Counted from the first letter of the stretch, positions 51,149 through 63,041 are shown. The stretch: 64,000 bases of DNA from Chaetoderma sp. LZ-2023a (GCA_034401795.1 CM067369.1:86003129-86067128); one strand, 5' to 3'. Translations and numbers: made by a program. The notes: generated by a model not told the origin, from the letters alone.

Positions 51149-51965
51149 TCAGCATTTTTTATCATGTATGATTACTGTATTCTGCGGCTGTAATAGTAGA
51201 AACATCCTACAGCTGCAATCAGTCTTCTTCGCTTTTGCCCACTGTGTCATGTCCTCAGCCCAAATCCTTAGCTTCCTCAGGTCCATTCTTGGCTTGAGTG
51301 TACCGAGTCCTGCTTTCACAAGGTCACCTCGTAGCACGATTAGCAGATTTGTGCAATGACGTCCTCTCCTGGTTTTATATTTGCTGTCTCCCACTAGGGC
51401 GAATTTCAAGGCTCTCTGTGCTGGTCTCTTCTGGCATCCTTAGCACATGGCCAAACATGGGACCATCTTTGCTGGGCGACTTTTACAGACAGCGGCAATG
51501 TATTACACATCTTGTATAGTGCATCATTGGAGATTTATGCTGCCTGGCCATCTGTGTCCAGTGATGGTGTGTAGGTGTTTTGCGGTGGCACACCCAGGTT
51601 GCATTGTATAAACGTAGTCTTTTTGTCAAGGGCATCTTTGATCTAAGAATCCAGCGCTTCCAGGACTGGAAAGCTATGTTCTCCATGATGCAGCGTGCAG
51701 CAATGTCAGCAGTACTGCAAAGCAGTGAGCTCAGGATGTTACTTTTCCTCCATGGTTTGCCGCCACGAAGTGGATCATCATTTTCTTTAGTTTCATGCTT
51801 TGTAGATAGGTATATGTGGGTGAACTCTGTTTTGGATTCATTCATAGATTCTCAATTTTTAGTTTGCTTGCAGCTATTGGGAGAGGTTCGTCAAGGGGTT
51901 TCTTTTCCTCGACTATGATGTCCACATCGTCGGCATATTCCATCTCTACCAGCATACCCAGTATG
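51149..51965 (-). pseudogene. Non-LTR retrotransposon RT C-terminal fragment
   Basis: Minus strand from about 51960: VEMEYADDVDIIVEEKKPLD (catalytic ADD), then 51845-51483 with MNESKTEFTHIYLSTKHETK, DPLRGGKPWRKSNILSSLLC, STADIAARCIMENIAFQSW and LTKRLRLYNATWV. A frameshift leads to 51409-51149: FALVGDSKYKTRRGRHCTNL, LIVLRGDLVKAGLGTLKPRM. The segment upstream (52162-51965) contains a GTGC microsatellite. Clade not assigned; it differs from the CR1-like copies and from the LINE at 59-63 kb. Confidence 0.75.
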
Positions 51966-51978
51966 GACACTGGTGCGT

Positions 51979-52020
51979 GTGTGCGTGTGTACATGCGTGC
52001 GTGCGTGCATGCGTGTTTGG
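51979..52020. repeat. (GTGC/GTGT)n microsatellite
   Basis: GTGTGTGCGTGTGTACATGC followed by GTGCGTGCGTGCATGCGTG. Confidence 0.85.
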
Positions 52021-52499
52021 TCTTGTGGAATTTTCCTGCATGGATTTCAATGCAGCAGCAAGGTAACAGGTGAAAAGCACAGGCGAGAGACCATCTGATG
52101 ACACTATAACATCGCATAAAACTGTCTATAAAATTTATTGCATCAATCTTTATAAATAACATTATTATTTATACATATATATTACAATATGCAGAAGTTG
52201 GCCTTTAAAACTTATAAATTAATTGAGCACTTTTTTTATTAAATAGCACACTATTTGCCAGACTCATCTGTATATTGGGACCTGTCTCTATTAACCACTA
52301 TCTGATGGCACAGAGTCCATTATTGACAAGTTTAATCCTTTACTGGTCAAGATTGGTGAAGAAAATGGACATATTTTGCTTAGTGACTGTCTATTTGCAG
52401 GCCAAGAGAAGACTATTTTTGAAAACTTATCACTGGAATGCCTGGCTGTTAGTCTTTTCTTGGCCTGCAACTGGAGATTCCTAAATGGTGTTTGCCAGT

Positions 52500-52730
52500 T
52501 TGACCATTAACCCTTTAATAGTGGAAATTTGTTTATGAAAATTTTAATTTTCTCGTAGAAAATGTCCGTTCGCAGACCAAGAGAAGACTATTTTTGAAAA
52601 TTTATCACTGGAATGAGACTGGCTCAGTGGTAAATTTTCAAAAATAGTATTCTCTTGATCTGCAAATTGACATTTCCCAAGACCACTGCAGAAGCTATCT
52701 TTGGCTGATATGAGCGTTAAAGGGTCAACT
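52500..52730. mobile_element. Foldback MITE family A, copy 5 (complete), with a half copy at 52365-52470
   Basis: Outer ends AACCCTTTAATAGTGG and GATATGAGCGTTAAAGGG. Inner pairs AAAATTTATCACTGGAATGA / AGTGGTAAATTTTCAAAAA and GTCCGTTCGCAGACC / TGATCTGCAAATTGACATTT. A degenerate half copy precedes it (GGCCAAGAGAAGACTATTTT). Confidence 0.75.
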
Positions 52731-52777
52731 ATACTTAGATGTACATGGATGAATGAATTGATTAATGTACAAAGACT

Positions 52778-52778
<1 letters not shown>

Positions 52779-52814
<36 letters not shown>

Positions 52815-52842
52815 GAATAATAATAATAGTAATAATAATAAA
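52779..52842. repeat. (AAT)n microsatellite
   Basis: About 20 AAT/ATA units with a few interruptions (AAG, AGT). Confidence 0.95.
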
Positions 52843-53117
52843 GATCTACACCAACATAATATATAAGTAAGACTTGTATAGAATTAAGTGTTTTGTCTAC
52901 CCTCAGCATTGACACGAATGGTCTAGTGAACACAGTGTACAAATTGTGCATTCGTCTCTATCTTAGATTTATTGTTCAGTTTAATAAGACACTCAGGAAA
53001 CATATGCCAAGAAGCAGAGCTGAACACATGCTTTGATGTCACTGCTATTTTCACAAGAATTATGTGGAATTAAACCTTTAATGATTATGGCGGCCAAAAC
53101 CGGGGCCTCTGTTATGG

Positions 53118-53235
53118 CCTTGTGGGAATGTCCATTTACAGGCCAAGAGAATACAATCTTTGAAAATTTACCACTGGAATAACTGCCGCAATAACCGAAC
53201 CAGTAATTCCAGTGCTAAATTTTCAAAAATGCTCA
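53118..53235. repeat. Foldback repeat family A, copy 6
   Basis: AATGTCCATTTACAGGCCAA, TTGAAAATTTACCACTGGAA and the facing CCAGTAATTCCAGTGCTAAA followed by TTTTCAAAAA. Confidence 0.7.
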
Positions 53236-53941
53236 GAAGTTTTGCTAAACACACAAAATTTAACGCTGAAAAAACCCAGTTTTCTACCAAGGTCAGTGAC
53301 CTGGATCTTTGACCGCAATTCCATCGTATTGTTTCCTAACAGCATGGCCAACAATGAATCCAAGTTCCTCTATAGGCTTAAACAAGCAAAACAAAAATAG
53401 TGATATCTATGTCGTGCTTCATGCTTTCCTATGTTAACAGGCAAAACATCAATATGTTATCAATATAGGCTATCAATATAGCGGTAAATAATAACCAAAA
53501 CATTCATAAACAGGGAGTGATGAAAAATAAATATCAAACAATCTGCTTGTATATTACTGACTTAATAGGAATCAATATTCAATAAACAGTATATACCGCT
53601 TAAACAAAACGTTAACAAATATAATGATACGATAAAATAAAGTGACAGCATCTTGTCATGTAAAGGTCATTCTGCAATGTTGCAGAATTTACATTCAAGT
53701 TTACTTTGTCGAAATTACCATATGACATAGTTTATCAAATAGGACAAAAGGTTTATCACATCGCAAAGTACCTTTACTGTATTTATGAAGTTAAATCTAA
53801 ATATGAATGGATGACTGAATGAATGGATGCACACAGAGTGTAATAGCAAAGATCTGGACCAAACAAATGCTTTAGTCATGGAACGGTTTTGTGCACAAAT
53901 CTAAGCAACAGAATTATATCAAATAGAAATTCTATGGAATT

Positions 53942-54138
53942 AAATGTTTTCACTATCGTCAGGATGGTGAATAGTGACCTTGATTATTGCCTGAGTGAAC
54001 TCAAATGCAAATACTATATTCCCACCATCTTGCTAACCATATATTAGCAAGATGGTGGGAATACAGTATTTGCATTTGAGTTCACTCAGGCAATATTCAA
54101 GGTCACTATTCACCATCCTGACGATAGTGAAAACATTT
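53942..54138. repeat. Near-perfect 197-base palindrome
   Basis: Arms 53942-54036 and 54044-54138 (AAATGTTTTCACTATCGTCA ... TGACGATAGTGAAAACATTT) around a 7-base loop CCATATA. Only a couple of differences (ACTATATTCC / GGAATACAGT; GATTATTGCC / GGCAATATTC). It shares no sequence with families A-C. Confidence 0.95.
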
Positions 54139-54202
54139 ACTGGTCATCGAAGACAATTCTCGGTCATGACCAGACAATACGGACATTTTTGAAGCCCTGA
54201 TT

Positions 54203-54230
54203 ATATATATATATATATATATATATATAA
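54203..54230. repeat. (AT)n microsatellite
   Basis: About 14 AT units. From here to 55060 no gene is visible. Confidence 0.95.
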
Positions 54231-55060
54231 TCATTTTATTCCAATAGGCTAAAGGAAACATAGGCGAAGATGCATACATGAACACATACTTTGATGTCAT
54301 TGCTATTATCAGAATAGGGATATTTGATGCACCTGTCTAGCTTCATGCATTGTCATGTTTGCAGAAAAAACAAGAACATTATGAGATTGCAGATTCTCGC
54401 CAGCACATTTTTGTAACATAGTCAAGTTTTCAGATTTTCCTGATTTTGTTCGGATCACGCCCAAATTTGACAAATCCTAGTGGATGTTAAAATTTGAGCT
54501 AAATCAGATCAGTAGTTTCCGAGATATTCATAGTTCCAGAATTTGATCCAATCCAGATCCGGGTTGTTTTATCCAGAGTATGAAAATGTGCTTGCATGGC
54601 AAATTCCTTCGCCCTGTTCAAATTTGAGCCAATGTTTTTGAGATACAGTTCAGGACACACAGACAGACAGACCTGATAAGGTAACAACCTTTAAATATGG
54701 CATTACATTGAGCAGAAAACTATTATGAAGCCAGTCATTCAAATATTCTCATGGACTGCAAATGAACAGGTCATAACATCACATCAGAATTCAGATTCTA
54801 GAGTGATATTTATGGGAACGTCTCAAAATTTGTTCACTAAATATCGAATTTCAATATTTACTGGTAAAATCTTGGACAAATGTTGGTCTCTGGAACTGTA
54901 CTTGTTTCAATGTATTACTCAAGTATCTGAGGTCACAATCAAATATGCCACTTCTTAGCTGACGTCAGAATTAAAATGACAAAGCTCTGTCACGAAAGTC
55001 AAAGTCTGTCATGAAGATGTATGACTTACATGTTTATGTAAATATACAGGTTAAAAAAAA

Positions 55061-55145
55061 TTCTGTTGAATATTTTTAATCTAAATTGACTGGGAGCTAT
55101 TGCTACAGCAGCTCCCAGTCAAATTAGTTTCAAAATATCAAACAA
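55061..55145. repeat. Foldback repeat family B, copy 5
   Basis: CTGTTGAATATTTTTAATCT and TTGACTGGGAGCT face AGCTCCCAGTCAAATTAG and TTTCAAAATAT. Confidence 0.8.
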
Positions 55146-55389
55146 ATTAGCTGAATAGTTACCTCAAAATTTAGATTCTCGAATTTCAAGTTACAGTGTC
55201 AAAAATGATTCAAACATGTGTAACAAAGTTGGAGCTTAGCTATAAATGGATGGGGAATAGCTAGAAATGGATCAGTCAATTTGTCCACGAAATATTACGT
55301 CTCAAGAGTGCATGTGTGAATGCGCTTACAAATTACACATTCTGTATACATATACTTGATACATTACCACTGTATAATAAGTTATATTT

Positions 55390-55575
55390 AATTAACTCTT
55401 TAACACAAATTTCTTCAAGAATATTTCAATTTTCTCATAAAGATTTCCATTTGCAGACCAAGAGATTGTGAAAATGTACCACTGGAATGACATGCTTGGT
55501 TATCAAGTCTTCTATTGGTCTGCAATTTCTGAAGACCACTGGAGAAGCCATTGTTGGCCCACTTGAGTGCTAAGG
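55390..55575. mobile_element. Foldback MITE family A, diverged copy
   Basis: TTAACTCTTTAACACAAATT start, AAGATTTCCATTTGCAGACC, GTACCACTGGAATGACATGC and end CCACTTGAGTGCTAAGGGA; the inner right arm is shortened. Confidence 0.6.
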
Positions 55576-55720
55576 GATTCAGATTATTAACATTAGAATG
55601 AAGAACTAGCGATTAGGGCACCTGTTAACTCATTCGCTAACATACGTGAAAAGAAATAACGGCATAAAATCTGAGTACATATATTCCCGGAACCTGGAAA
55701 AACATGTTGCCATTGTAAGA

Positions 55721-56762
55721 CAATAGGCCCAAGGGGCCTGTATCGCTCACCTCGAACATAGGCAACTAGAAAGGTGACTGGCTATAAGTAGAGGTTCTGG
55801 AGTTGTTTTTGCGAAAACTAGGTCATCCAAGAGGGCTATTAAACAGATTTGCCCTAGATGATGTTTCACGAGTCTTGAATTGATTCCGCAAGCGGTTTCG
55901 GAGATTTTTTAGACGTTTCTAAAAATCGGGCAAAATCCAAGATAGCCACCGGCCAAATTGGCCGATCGGTTTCATTTGAACAAACTTGAATCTCTACACC
56001 CTAATGATGCTTCCTGTCAAATATAATTGAAATCGGCCCAGTAGTTCTCGAGAAGACATTAAAATTTCCCATTGCTTTAGTATGGGAGCTTTTGGCGGGA
56101 AAATGATCCAAGATGGCTGCCAAACCGTTTATCCGACAGTTTAAAAAATTGTAAATTTGAGATCAGAATACTCAAAAACATATAAAACCAATTTTAGCCT
56201 CAAAATAAAATAATCCAATATGGCCGCCAACATGCTATATTTTGATTGGCCGGGTTGCGGCCATGTTTTTTTTACGGATCAACTACCCTTGAACAAACTT
56301 TAATGCACTTAGTCCCTAATCATATCTGCCAAATTTCGATCCCTTCAGCGCCTCTGGAGAAGTTGCTTTCACTAAAACTAGGTCAACCAAGATAGCAGCC
56401 GAACCATCTGAGCAATCAAGTTCCCTTGAACAAACTTGGTTCAGCTCTTGCCCTAGATCATATTTCATGAGGTTTGCATCAATCCCCCAAGCGGTTTTGG
56501 AGAAGAAGATTTTTAAAGACGTTTCCTAAAATCGGCCAAAATCCAAGATGGCCACCAGCCAAATTGGCTGATTGGCTTCCTTTGAACAAACTTGGATCCC
56601 TATGCCATAAGGATGCTTCCTGCCAAATACAATTGAAATCGGCCCAGTGGTTCTTGAGAAGAAGTCATTTAAAGGAAAAGTTGATGGACAGATGACAGAT
56701 GGATGGATGAACGACGGACGGACACACGACACACTTTCAGGCCAGGTGAGTTAATAAAGGTA
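55721..56762. mobile_element. About 1 kb non-coding repeat with GGCCTGTATCGCTCACCT ends
   Basis: Starts AATAGGCCCAAGGGGCCTG and TATCGCTCACCT; ends CAGGCCAGGTGAGTTAATAA. CACCT / AGGTGAG give short inverted ends. The interior holds two diverged direct copies: TTTGAACAAACTTGAATCTC...GAAATCGGCCCAGTAGTTCT near 55975-56060 and TTTGAACAAACTTGGATCCC...GAAATCGGCCCAGTGGTTCT near 56580-56655. CCAAGATGGC/CCAAGATAGC is frequent. No coding function. I associate this repeat with molluscan genomes, from memory. Confidence 0.6.
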
Positions 56763-56940
56763 ATATTGATTTACATTGAATAGCTGCATATTGCAAAGTA
56801 ATGTCTGATTGATTGGAACACATTTTTGTGCATTTTGGTATATATTATATAGTACGCCATCTGTCCCCTGGGATCTGTGTTAACCCTTTCACTTACAAGT
56901 CCCTGAACAAGTAAATTATTTACGACATAAAATTTATTCT

Positions 56941-56998
56941 GGTGAATGTTTTGAAATTAATTTGACTTCCAGTCAAATTAATTTCAAAATATTCAACA
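56941..56998. repeat. Foldback repeat family B, compact copy
   Basis: GGTGAATGTTTTGAAATTAA and TTTGACTT face CCAGTCAAATTAATTTCAAA and ATATTCAACA almost without a loop. Confidence 0.8.
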
Positions 56999-56999
56999 C

Positions 57000-57620
57000 T
57001 TCACCAGTATGGTTGTCTTAAAAATAGATTAATGATTTTCCCCCCAAACTGGTAGCAGTCGGTCTCATGTTGGTCTGCTCTACTAAATCGCTATTATCCA
57101 GGCTTGGAAATTTATTTAGTGTTATTTGTTAGATAAATATTCTATAACTTTGTCAACAAATGTAAGCAGACTTGTTATACAGTGCGACTCCTGCAACTGT
57201 TTAAATCTGTACAAGATAAAATGAAAGAACTGGAACAGCAGCTTATATCCAGGTTTGATCGTCATACAACAATGAGATGGTTTCATTAAACCTATCTGCT
57301 TCCAATAGATTCATTATAAGAGAAATTAGCAACTGAAATCAACAATTGTTGAAGATTTGTCAACAAGAATAGTGTGAATTGACCTCTTACAAGAAAATGT
57401 ACAAACACAGGAATTTGCTGATGTAATACTTTCCCAGTAAGGATTTTACTGCGACTCACAGGTCTTATTACCCCTACATAGAGGACAGTTAGATTAGATT
57501 TAAATTTGGATTGCACATAATTATTTTTCCTGATATTTCATTGATATTCTTCCATCACAATTTTATTAAATAATCCTTCAATGTTCAGAATCTGTCAGCA
57601 AAAAATATATATTTGCTTAG
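57000..57620. other. No recognisable gene
   Basis: AT-rich sequence without a recognisable motif; a half copy of family A (TTTGCAGGTCAAGAGGAC) follows at about 57628-57670. Confidence 0.5.
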
Positions 57621-58011
57621 TGAATATCCATTTGCAGGTCAAGAGGACTTTTTTTGAAAATTTACTATTGAAATAACTTGCTCCAGTAAAGAATACTTGC
57701 CAGTCACCGAGACTATAAACTACTGCTGACTAGCGTGCTCAGCGAATGGATTCATAAAATCAATACTCCGTGCAGTCACATGATGTACGACCCGTGAGAA
57801 GGCGTCCACAATAATGTTTTGTTGTTGATAGAAATGATTGCTGCTGATGTCGAGGTGCTGCAGGTGGATAGTTCTGTTCTGAATATTATATGTGTGAAGG
57901 AGAGTCGCGATACTGATCAGATCATGAGCTTTGATGATGTTGTAGCTGCAAAAAACATCAAGGATATCTGTTTCAAGTCAAAGGCCGCCAAAAACAGTCA
58001 TTGCAGTGGTC

Positions 58012-58152
58012 GTGGGAAAGGTCCATTTGCAGGCTAAGAGAATACCATTTTTGAAAATTTACCACAGGAATGACCGGCTCGTTAACCGAGCCAGTTATTA
58101 TAGTGGTCATTTTTCAAAAATAGTATTCTTTTGGCATGAAAATGGACATTTA
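58012..58152. repeat. Foldback repeat family A, copy 9
   Basis: AAAGGTCCATTTGCAGGCTA, TTGAAAATTTACCACAGGAA, facing GAGCCAGTTATTATAGTGGT and TTTTCAAAAATAGTATTC. Confidence 0.75.
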
Positions 58153-58459
58153 ATAAAAACATTTTTTAGATTATTGACCAAGTTAAAGAGCTAAGATATG
58201 AATTGTAAAGCGACATGTATTTAATATGCCTCGCAATTTTACAACTTACTTTAGACTATGACTGCTTCTGAACTAAATATGTTGAGCTCTTAATTCCGAT
58301 TACCTCAATTTCAAGGCAGGCCCATTATCTCAATCCACCTTTCCATTTTTAGTTATGTCCTGCCCATCTCTAGCTAAGCTCCACCCACCTCGCTCATGTT
58401 CGGATCGATCGATCTCTGAACCCCCTGACTATCAATCTCAAGAAAACAATACAGGTAAA

Positions 58460-58536
58460 CTGTTGAATATTTTGAAACTAATTTGACTGGGTGCTGTTGC
58501 TGCGCCCAGTCAAATTAGTTTCAAAATATTCAACAG
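58460..58536. repeat. Foldback repeat family B, copy 7 (best palindrome)
   Basis: CTGTTGAATATTTTGAAACT and AATTTGACTGGG face CCCAGTCAAATTAGTTTCAA and AATATTCAACAG with a 14-base loop. Confidence 0.9.
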
Positions 58537-58577
58537 CATGTTTATTAAATAGCAAAGAATTACAAAGACACAATTCA

Positions 58578-58725
58578 TACAACGTGTCGGACCATTTGAG
58601 ATTTGGTGACGGTCTATATGGAACCCTTTGTGACGTAATGATTATGACGTCATCATACACGCGCTGAGCTGATCATGATGTCATACAAGGTCAGATGATG
58701 GGTGGATACTCTGGAAAGGTGAATT
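58578..58725 (+). repeat. Dispersed repeat family C, + copy, rich in TGACGTCA-like sites
   Basis: ACGTGTCGGACCATTTGAGA, TGATTATGACGTCATCATAC, GATCATGATGTCATACAAGG and GGATACTCTGGAAAGGTGAA. An inverted copy lies at 63848-64000. Confidence 0.75.
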
Positions 58726-58746
58726 TCAAGGCAGGCACACATGAAA

Positions 58747-58832
58747 ACTGTTGAATACATTGAAATAAATTTGTCTAGAAGAGGTTAATTCCCTAAGAAA
58801 CAATATCTTTTAGTCAAATTAATTTCAGAATA
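58747..58832. repeat. Foldback repeat family B, diverged copy
   Basis: CTGTTGAATACATTGAAATA and AATTTGTCTAG face TAGTCAAATTAATTTCAGAA. Confidence 0.6.
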
Positions 58833-58949
58833 TCCATCGGAATAGTTCTTGCATCCAAAGGAATTTGTAGTTTCTGTTTGATAGGGTTAACATCATCAGA
58901 AATGGCCTTACTCCTACATAATTCATTGCCTCCTTGCTTCCGTGTAAAC

Positions 58950-59130
58950 CCTTCAATCCACAAATTTGCTCAAGAAAATTTAAATTTTCTCATAGAAAAT
59001 GTCTATTCTGCCTCTATTAAGAGATTATTATTTTTAATTTTTGACTGGAATGATGGGCTCGCTTATCGCGCCAGGCATTCCAGTGGTAAATTAAAAAAAA
59101 AAGTCTTGGCCTGCAAATATTCCTCAAGAG
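58950..59130. repeat. Foldback repeat family A, copy 10
   Basis: CTCAAGAAAATTTAAATTTT, TCATAGAAAATGTCTATTCT, ACTGGAATGATGGGCTCGC and the facing CCAGGCATTCCAGTGGTAAA. Confidence 0.65.
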
Positions 59131-59194
59131 CAATGGAGAGGTCCGTTTTGGATGGCTTGGCCAGATGTCAAGAAAATTGAAATTCTTGTTTAGC

Positions 59195-59260
59195 GAATGT
59201 CAAATGGAAGGACAAAAGAATCCAATTTTTTAGATTTTACCATTGGAATGACTGACTCAG
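59195..59260. repeat. Foldback repeat family A, copy 11, left half (split by LINE)
   Basis: AATGTCAAATGGAAGGACAA, TTTTACCATTGGAATGACTG. The right half is at 63042-63110, after the LINE. Confidence 0.75.
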
Positions 59261-59318
59261 TCCCCTGTTTAAGACTATATGCTCGGCCTCAACGTGGCGC
59301 AGGGGTGTAACCCACTGG

Positions 59319-60297
59319 GTGTCAATCCAGACATTTGGAGGGGCTAACCAGAGCATTATGCACAACGCTAATGAAATGACACTTGGAGATCGAATCAACC
59401 GAAATGGTGCTCGCCCTGTGAGGATCCGCCAGGCAGGTGCAGCGCCGGGCTCCATGCCTCGAAGGAGCCCACCCTCAGCTACTGGAGGTCCCATCAACTC
59501 ATCTTGTGGAGCCAGGGGATGAGGATGGAGAGCTACTGGCCAACCGAAAGAGAAGACCAAACCCAAAGAGAACCCCAGTATCAACATCATGCACTGGAAC
59601 GCAGAAGGGGTTACCTACAAGAAATCAGAGCTCGAACAGTTCCTGTACGAAAACAACATTGATATCTGCTGCATCCAAGAGACACACCTGCAAGAAGGAA
59701 AACCATTTAAGATCAGAGGTTACCAGATTTTCCAGTGGGGTGATCATCTTGGTCTGAAACAGCGTGAATGCCAGCCAGATCAAAACCTTTATGGAAGAGG
59801 CAGAATATATCAAGATCAAGGTAACAACCAGCAACTCTGTGATTGACATTGTCATTTATTACTGCCCTAATGACAAGAATCTCCCACTTGACACAATCCA
59901 GGTCCCGGACTGCCACTTCCTCATTGCGGGAGACTTTAATAGCCAGTCCCAGAGCTGGGGATACAGAACACTTGATAAACGAGAAGACATTGAAGCATGG
60001 CAAGATGAAAAGCACCTTTTACTTGTCAACGATCCCACAGATCAGCCTACCTTCTACTCGCGCTGGTGGCACTCGATAACAATGCCGGACTTGGAATTTT
60101 GTACAGAAGACATTCACAGAAACCTCAGTAGAATTGTCGGATCGCAGTTAGGAGGAAGTGACCACCGCCCAGTCCTCTCTCTTTCTGGAAGTATTTCGAC
60201 AAGTTCAGCTCAACATCCAAGGTGGAACCACAAAAAGGCAAATTGGAGTCTGTTCGGCATTCGTTCCAATGAGCTTAACCAAAATATAGCAGTATAA
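59319..60297 (+). pseudogene. LINE apurinic-type endonuclease domain (broken)
   Basis: The frame from 59319, through a TGA near 59520, enters SINIMHWNAEGVTYKKSELE and NNIDICCIQETHLQEG (the ETHL box holds the catalytic Glu). A shift or small deletion near 59765 leads to 59764-60297: YIKIKVTTSNSVIDIVIYYC, FLIAGDFNSQSQSWGY (GDFN box), DLEFCTEDI and GSQLGGSDHRPVLSLSG (SDHRP box). The catalytic residues Asn, Glu, Asp, Asn, Asp and His are visible. The enzyme nicks target DNA for priming. Part of the middle seems deleted. Confidence 0.85.
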
Positions 60298-60304
60298 TGA
60301 CAAT

Positions 60305-62941
60305 GTGGTCAAGGAATTTAATTCAAGTATCCTCAAGGCTGCCAACGAAGCGATTCCTCGAGGGTTCAGGAAAAACTACCGTCCCTACTGGACAACAGAA
60401 CTGCAAGCAGCACATGATAAACTAGACAAGGCCAGAGATGTAGAGGGTAATCCCTGTCATGAAAACCACTTCACGCTACAACAAACTAAAGCCAGGTATC
60501 TAAAGACCAAGCTGGACGCCAAAAGAAGAAGCTGGAGGGAAAAGACGGCAGGGTTTAATTTAGAGAGAGACACCACAAAGCTATGGAGACTGACTAAAGC
60601 ACTGAATGATGAGGGTGTCGGGGGAGAGAAGATTACTCTTGAAGAAGATGGACAGATTACTCTTGAAGAAGATGGACAAACACTGACAGGAAAGATGGCT
60701 GCAGATGCCTTTGTGAAGGCATATGCAAAAGAAAGCAACATTTCTATACCACGAATGCGTCAAAAAGAGGTTAGAAAAGAGCAAAAGGAAAGAACAGACA
60801 CCAACACTCACGATGCAATGAAAGTTGACATTAATTTAGCAGAACTGAAGAAGGCTATCCGCCAATTGAAGAAGAAATCTCCCGGGCCAGATGGCATTAC
60901 GAATGAAATGATCCAACACCTTGGTAATGCATCTCTTCGCAAGTAGCTAGACATCTTTAATCTCAGTTGGACCAATGGAGAGGTTCCTCAGTGATGGAAG
61001 GAAGCCAGAATGACTCCTATTCTGAAAAAAGGGAAGAACAAGACGAAAGTGCTGAGCTACCGTCCTATCAGTCTTACAAGCTGCATATGCAAGACCATGG
61101 AGCGCATCATCAACCAGCGGTTGCAGTGGTACCTGGAGTCAGAGAATATTCTAGTTTCAGAGCAGGCCGGCTTCAGAAGATACAGGAGCACAGAAGATCA
61201 AACAACACATCTTGCACAGGTCATAGAGGACACTTTTCAAGCCAAGAAGGTGATGCTAGCTGCCTTTATCGATCTGCAGAAGGCATTTGACAGGGTGTGG
61301 AAGGATGGCCTCCTCGTGAAGCTCCGGCGCACAGGCATCGGTGGCAACATGTTCCGATGGACCAAGTCATACCTACACAATCGCAGAGCTAGGGTGCTGG
61401 TGGATGGACAATCTGGACAGAATGTATTGCTGAGACAAGGGGTGCCACAAGGCGGAGTATTATCACCAACTCTGTTCATACTCTTCATTAATGACATTGT
61501 AGCAGAGCTGCCCAATGGGATCCAAGCAGCCCTCTACGCAGATGACCTCGTACTCTGGTGCACCGAGGAGTACACAACTACTGCCATGTACAGAATGCAG
61601 CTCGCCGTGGACAGAATTACAGTTTGGGCCAATCGCTGGTGTATTACCATCAACAAAGAAAAATCATCAGCCATGCTATTCTCACAGTCCACCAAAACCA
61701 AGGTTGGCAATCTGACACTGGGCGGTACTCCACTCGAGTACGAGGACCAGCAGACATACCTGGGAGTCACCTATGACAGAAGATTAACATGGAAGGAGCA
61801 CATCCAGAATGCAGAGGCAAAGGCCAGAAGAAAGCTAAACATCATGAGGAAGCTGGCAGGAACAAAGTGGGGTGCCAATGAAAGGATCCTCAAGACCATC
61901 TACCTAGGTGTCGTACGACCACACCTTGAGTATGGATCCAGCTCATGGATGACAGCAGCTAAATCTCATCAACAGAACCTCGACAGAGTACAAAACCAGG
62001 CACTGCGCATCATCACTGGTGGAATGAGATCAACACCAATAGAAAAAATGGAGCAGACAGCAGGCATCCCCCCACTTAGTAAAGTAAGGGAATGCAAAGC
62101 ACTGATCCAAGCTGCAAAGTTCAAATCATTCAACAACGACCCGATGAAGATCAGGCAAGAACAGCTGTCATCAGGAAGACTTAAAAGATCAAATTTTGTG
62201 AAAGAGACAAAGGCACTTCAAAGGAAACACCAAGAAATGTTGCCAGCACAAATAGAAGACCCAAACCACACCCTTGATCCTCCACCCTGGGAAAACAAAC
62301 TAGAGAGCATAGCTATTCGCACCACAGTACCTCATCTCACAACCAAAGATGAACACAGTGATGTGAGCAAGAAGGCCCTGACCCTAGCCATGCTGGAAGA
62401 AATGTACCCTCAGGAGACATGGATAAGGATCTACACAGATGGATCAGCCAAAGATGCAGTTAGGAGAGGAGGTGCCGGGCTGGACATACAGTATTCAAAC
62501 GGACAACATGAGTCAGCTGCAATACCGACAGGCAAACATTGCACAAACTACAGAGCTGAAGTCGAAGCACTGGTTCATGCAGCTAATACCATCAGCAGAA
62601 CAGCAGGCCCTATTGCACAGATTGTCTTTTTATCTGATGCCCGCTCCGTCCTTGAGGCTATCACCAAAGGTAAGCTGCCACAACTTGAAGAAGCCCTACA
62701 AACCATCAAATGCTTTCGGATAGCACTGCAGTGGATCCCCTCACACTGTGGAGTCCAAGGAAATGAGGAAGCAGACAAGATGGCAAAGGTGGGTGCAGAA
62801 GAGAATCAGACAGAAAACATGGTTACCCATACAGAGATGAAGACTATCATCAAGTCACTCTATAGACCACATACTTCAATGTTGCAGTACATATCAGCTG
62901 CTGAGAGAAGAGATCTGGTCTTTGTCAACCTCTTTTCTTGA
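60305..62941 (+). pseudogene. LINE reverse transcriptase and RNase H (two in-frame stops)
   Basis: One frame of about 880 codons, broken only by TAG at 60944-60946 and TGA at about 60992. RT: KKKSPGPDGITNEMIQHLGN, LSYRPISLTSCICKTMERII, AAFIDLQKAFDRVWKDGL, LRQGVPQGGVLSPTLFILFI, ALYADDLVLWC (catalytic ADD) and QTYLGVTYDRRLTWKEHI. RNase H: RIYTDGSAKDAVRRGGAGL, NYRAEVEALVHAA, VFLSDARSVLEAI and WIPSHCGVQGNEEADKMAK (D-E-D-D/H set complete). The C-terminus (ending VFVNLFS) is short and may be truncated by a frameshift near 62940. Between them, VRPHLEYGSSSWMTAA is the thumb motif. Confidence 0.93.
60640..60675. repeat. 24-base tandem duplication in LINE linker
   Basis: ATTACTCTTGAAGAAGATGG is repeated with a 24-base period, adding eight residues (QITLEEDG). 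Confidence 0.85.
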
Positions 62942-63041
62942 AAAGCTGTATGGGCCTGTGGAAGAACTGCAGAAAACCACAGATTTCATCTTGAGAACGG
63001 CTCTCCAAGTGTGATACCAGCGATCAAAAAGAAGAAGAAGA

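Larger units (their letters stand above)
59261..63041 (+). mobile_element. LINE with endonuclease, RT and RNase H
   Basis: Inserted in the loop of a family A hairpin with target duplication ACTGACTC(A/G)G at 59251-59260 and 63042-63051. It has a short GC-rich leader, endonuclease (about 59577-60297), RT (60305-62300), RNase H (about 62420-62800) and a (GAA)-rich 3' tail (AAAAAGAAGAAGAAGAA). Domain content places it in the I/ingi/Nimb-like group of LINEs with RNase H. About 3.8 kb, nearly full-length, but with frameshifts and stops. Confidence 0.9.

Noticed and set aside
56474-56732. Short open frames in the 1 kb non-coding repeat
   Set aside because: Both strands open by chance; the duplicated unit has no conserved frame.
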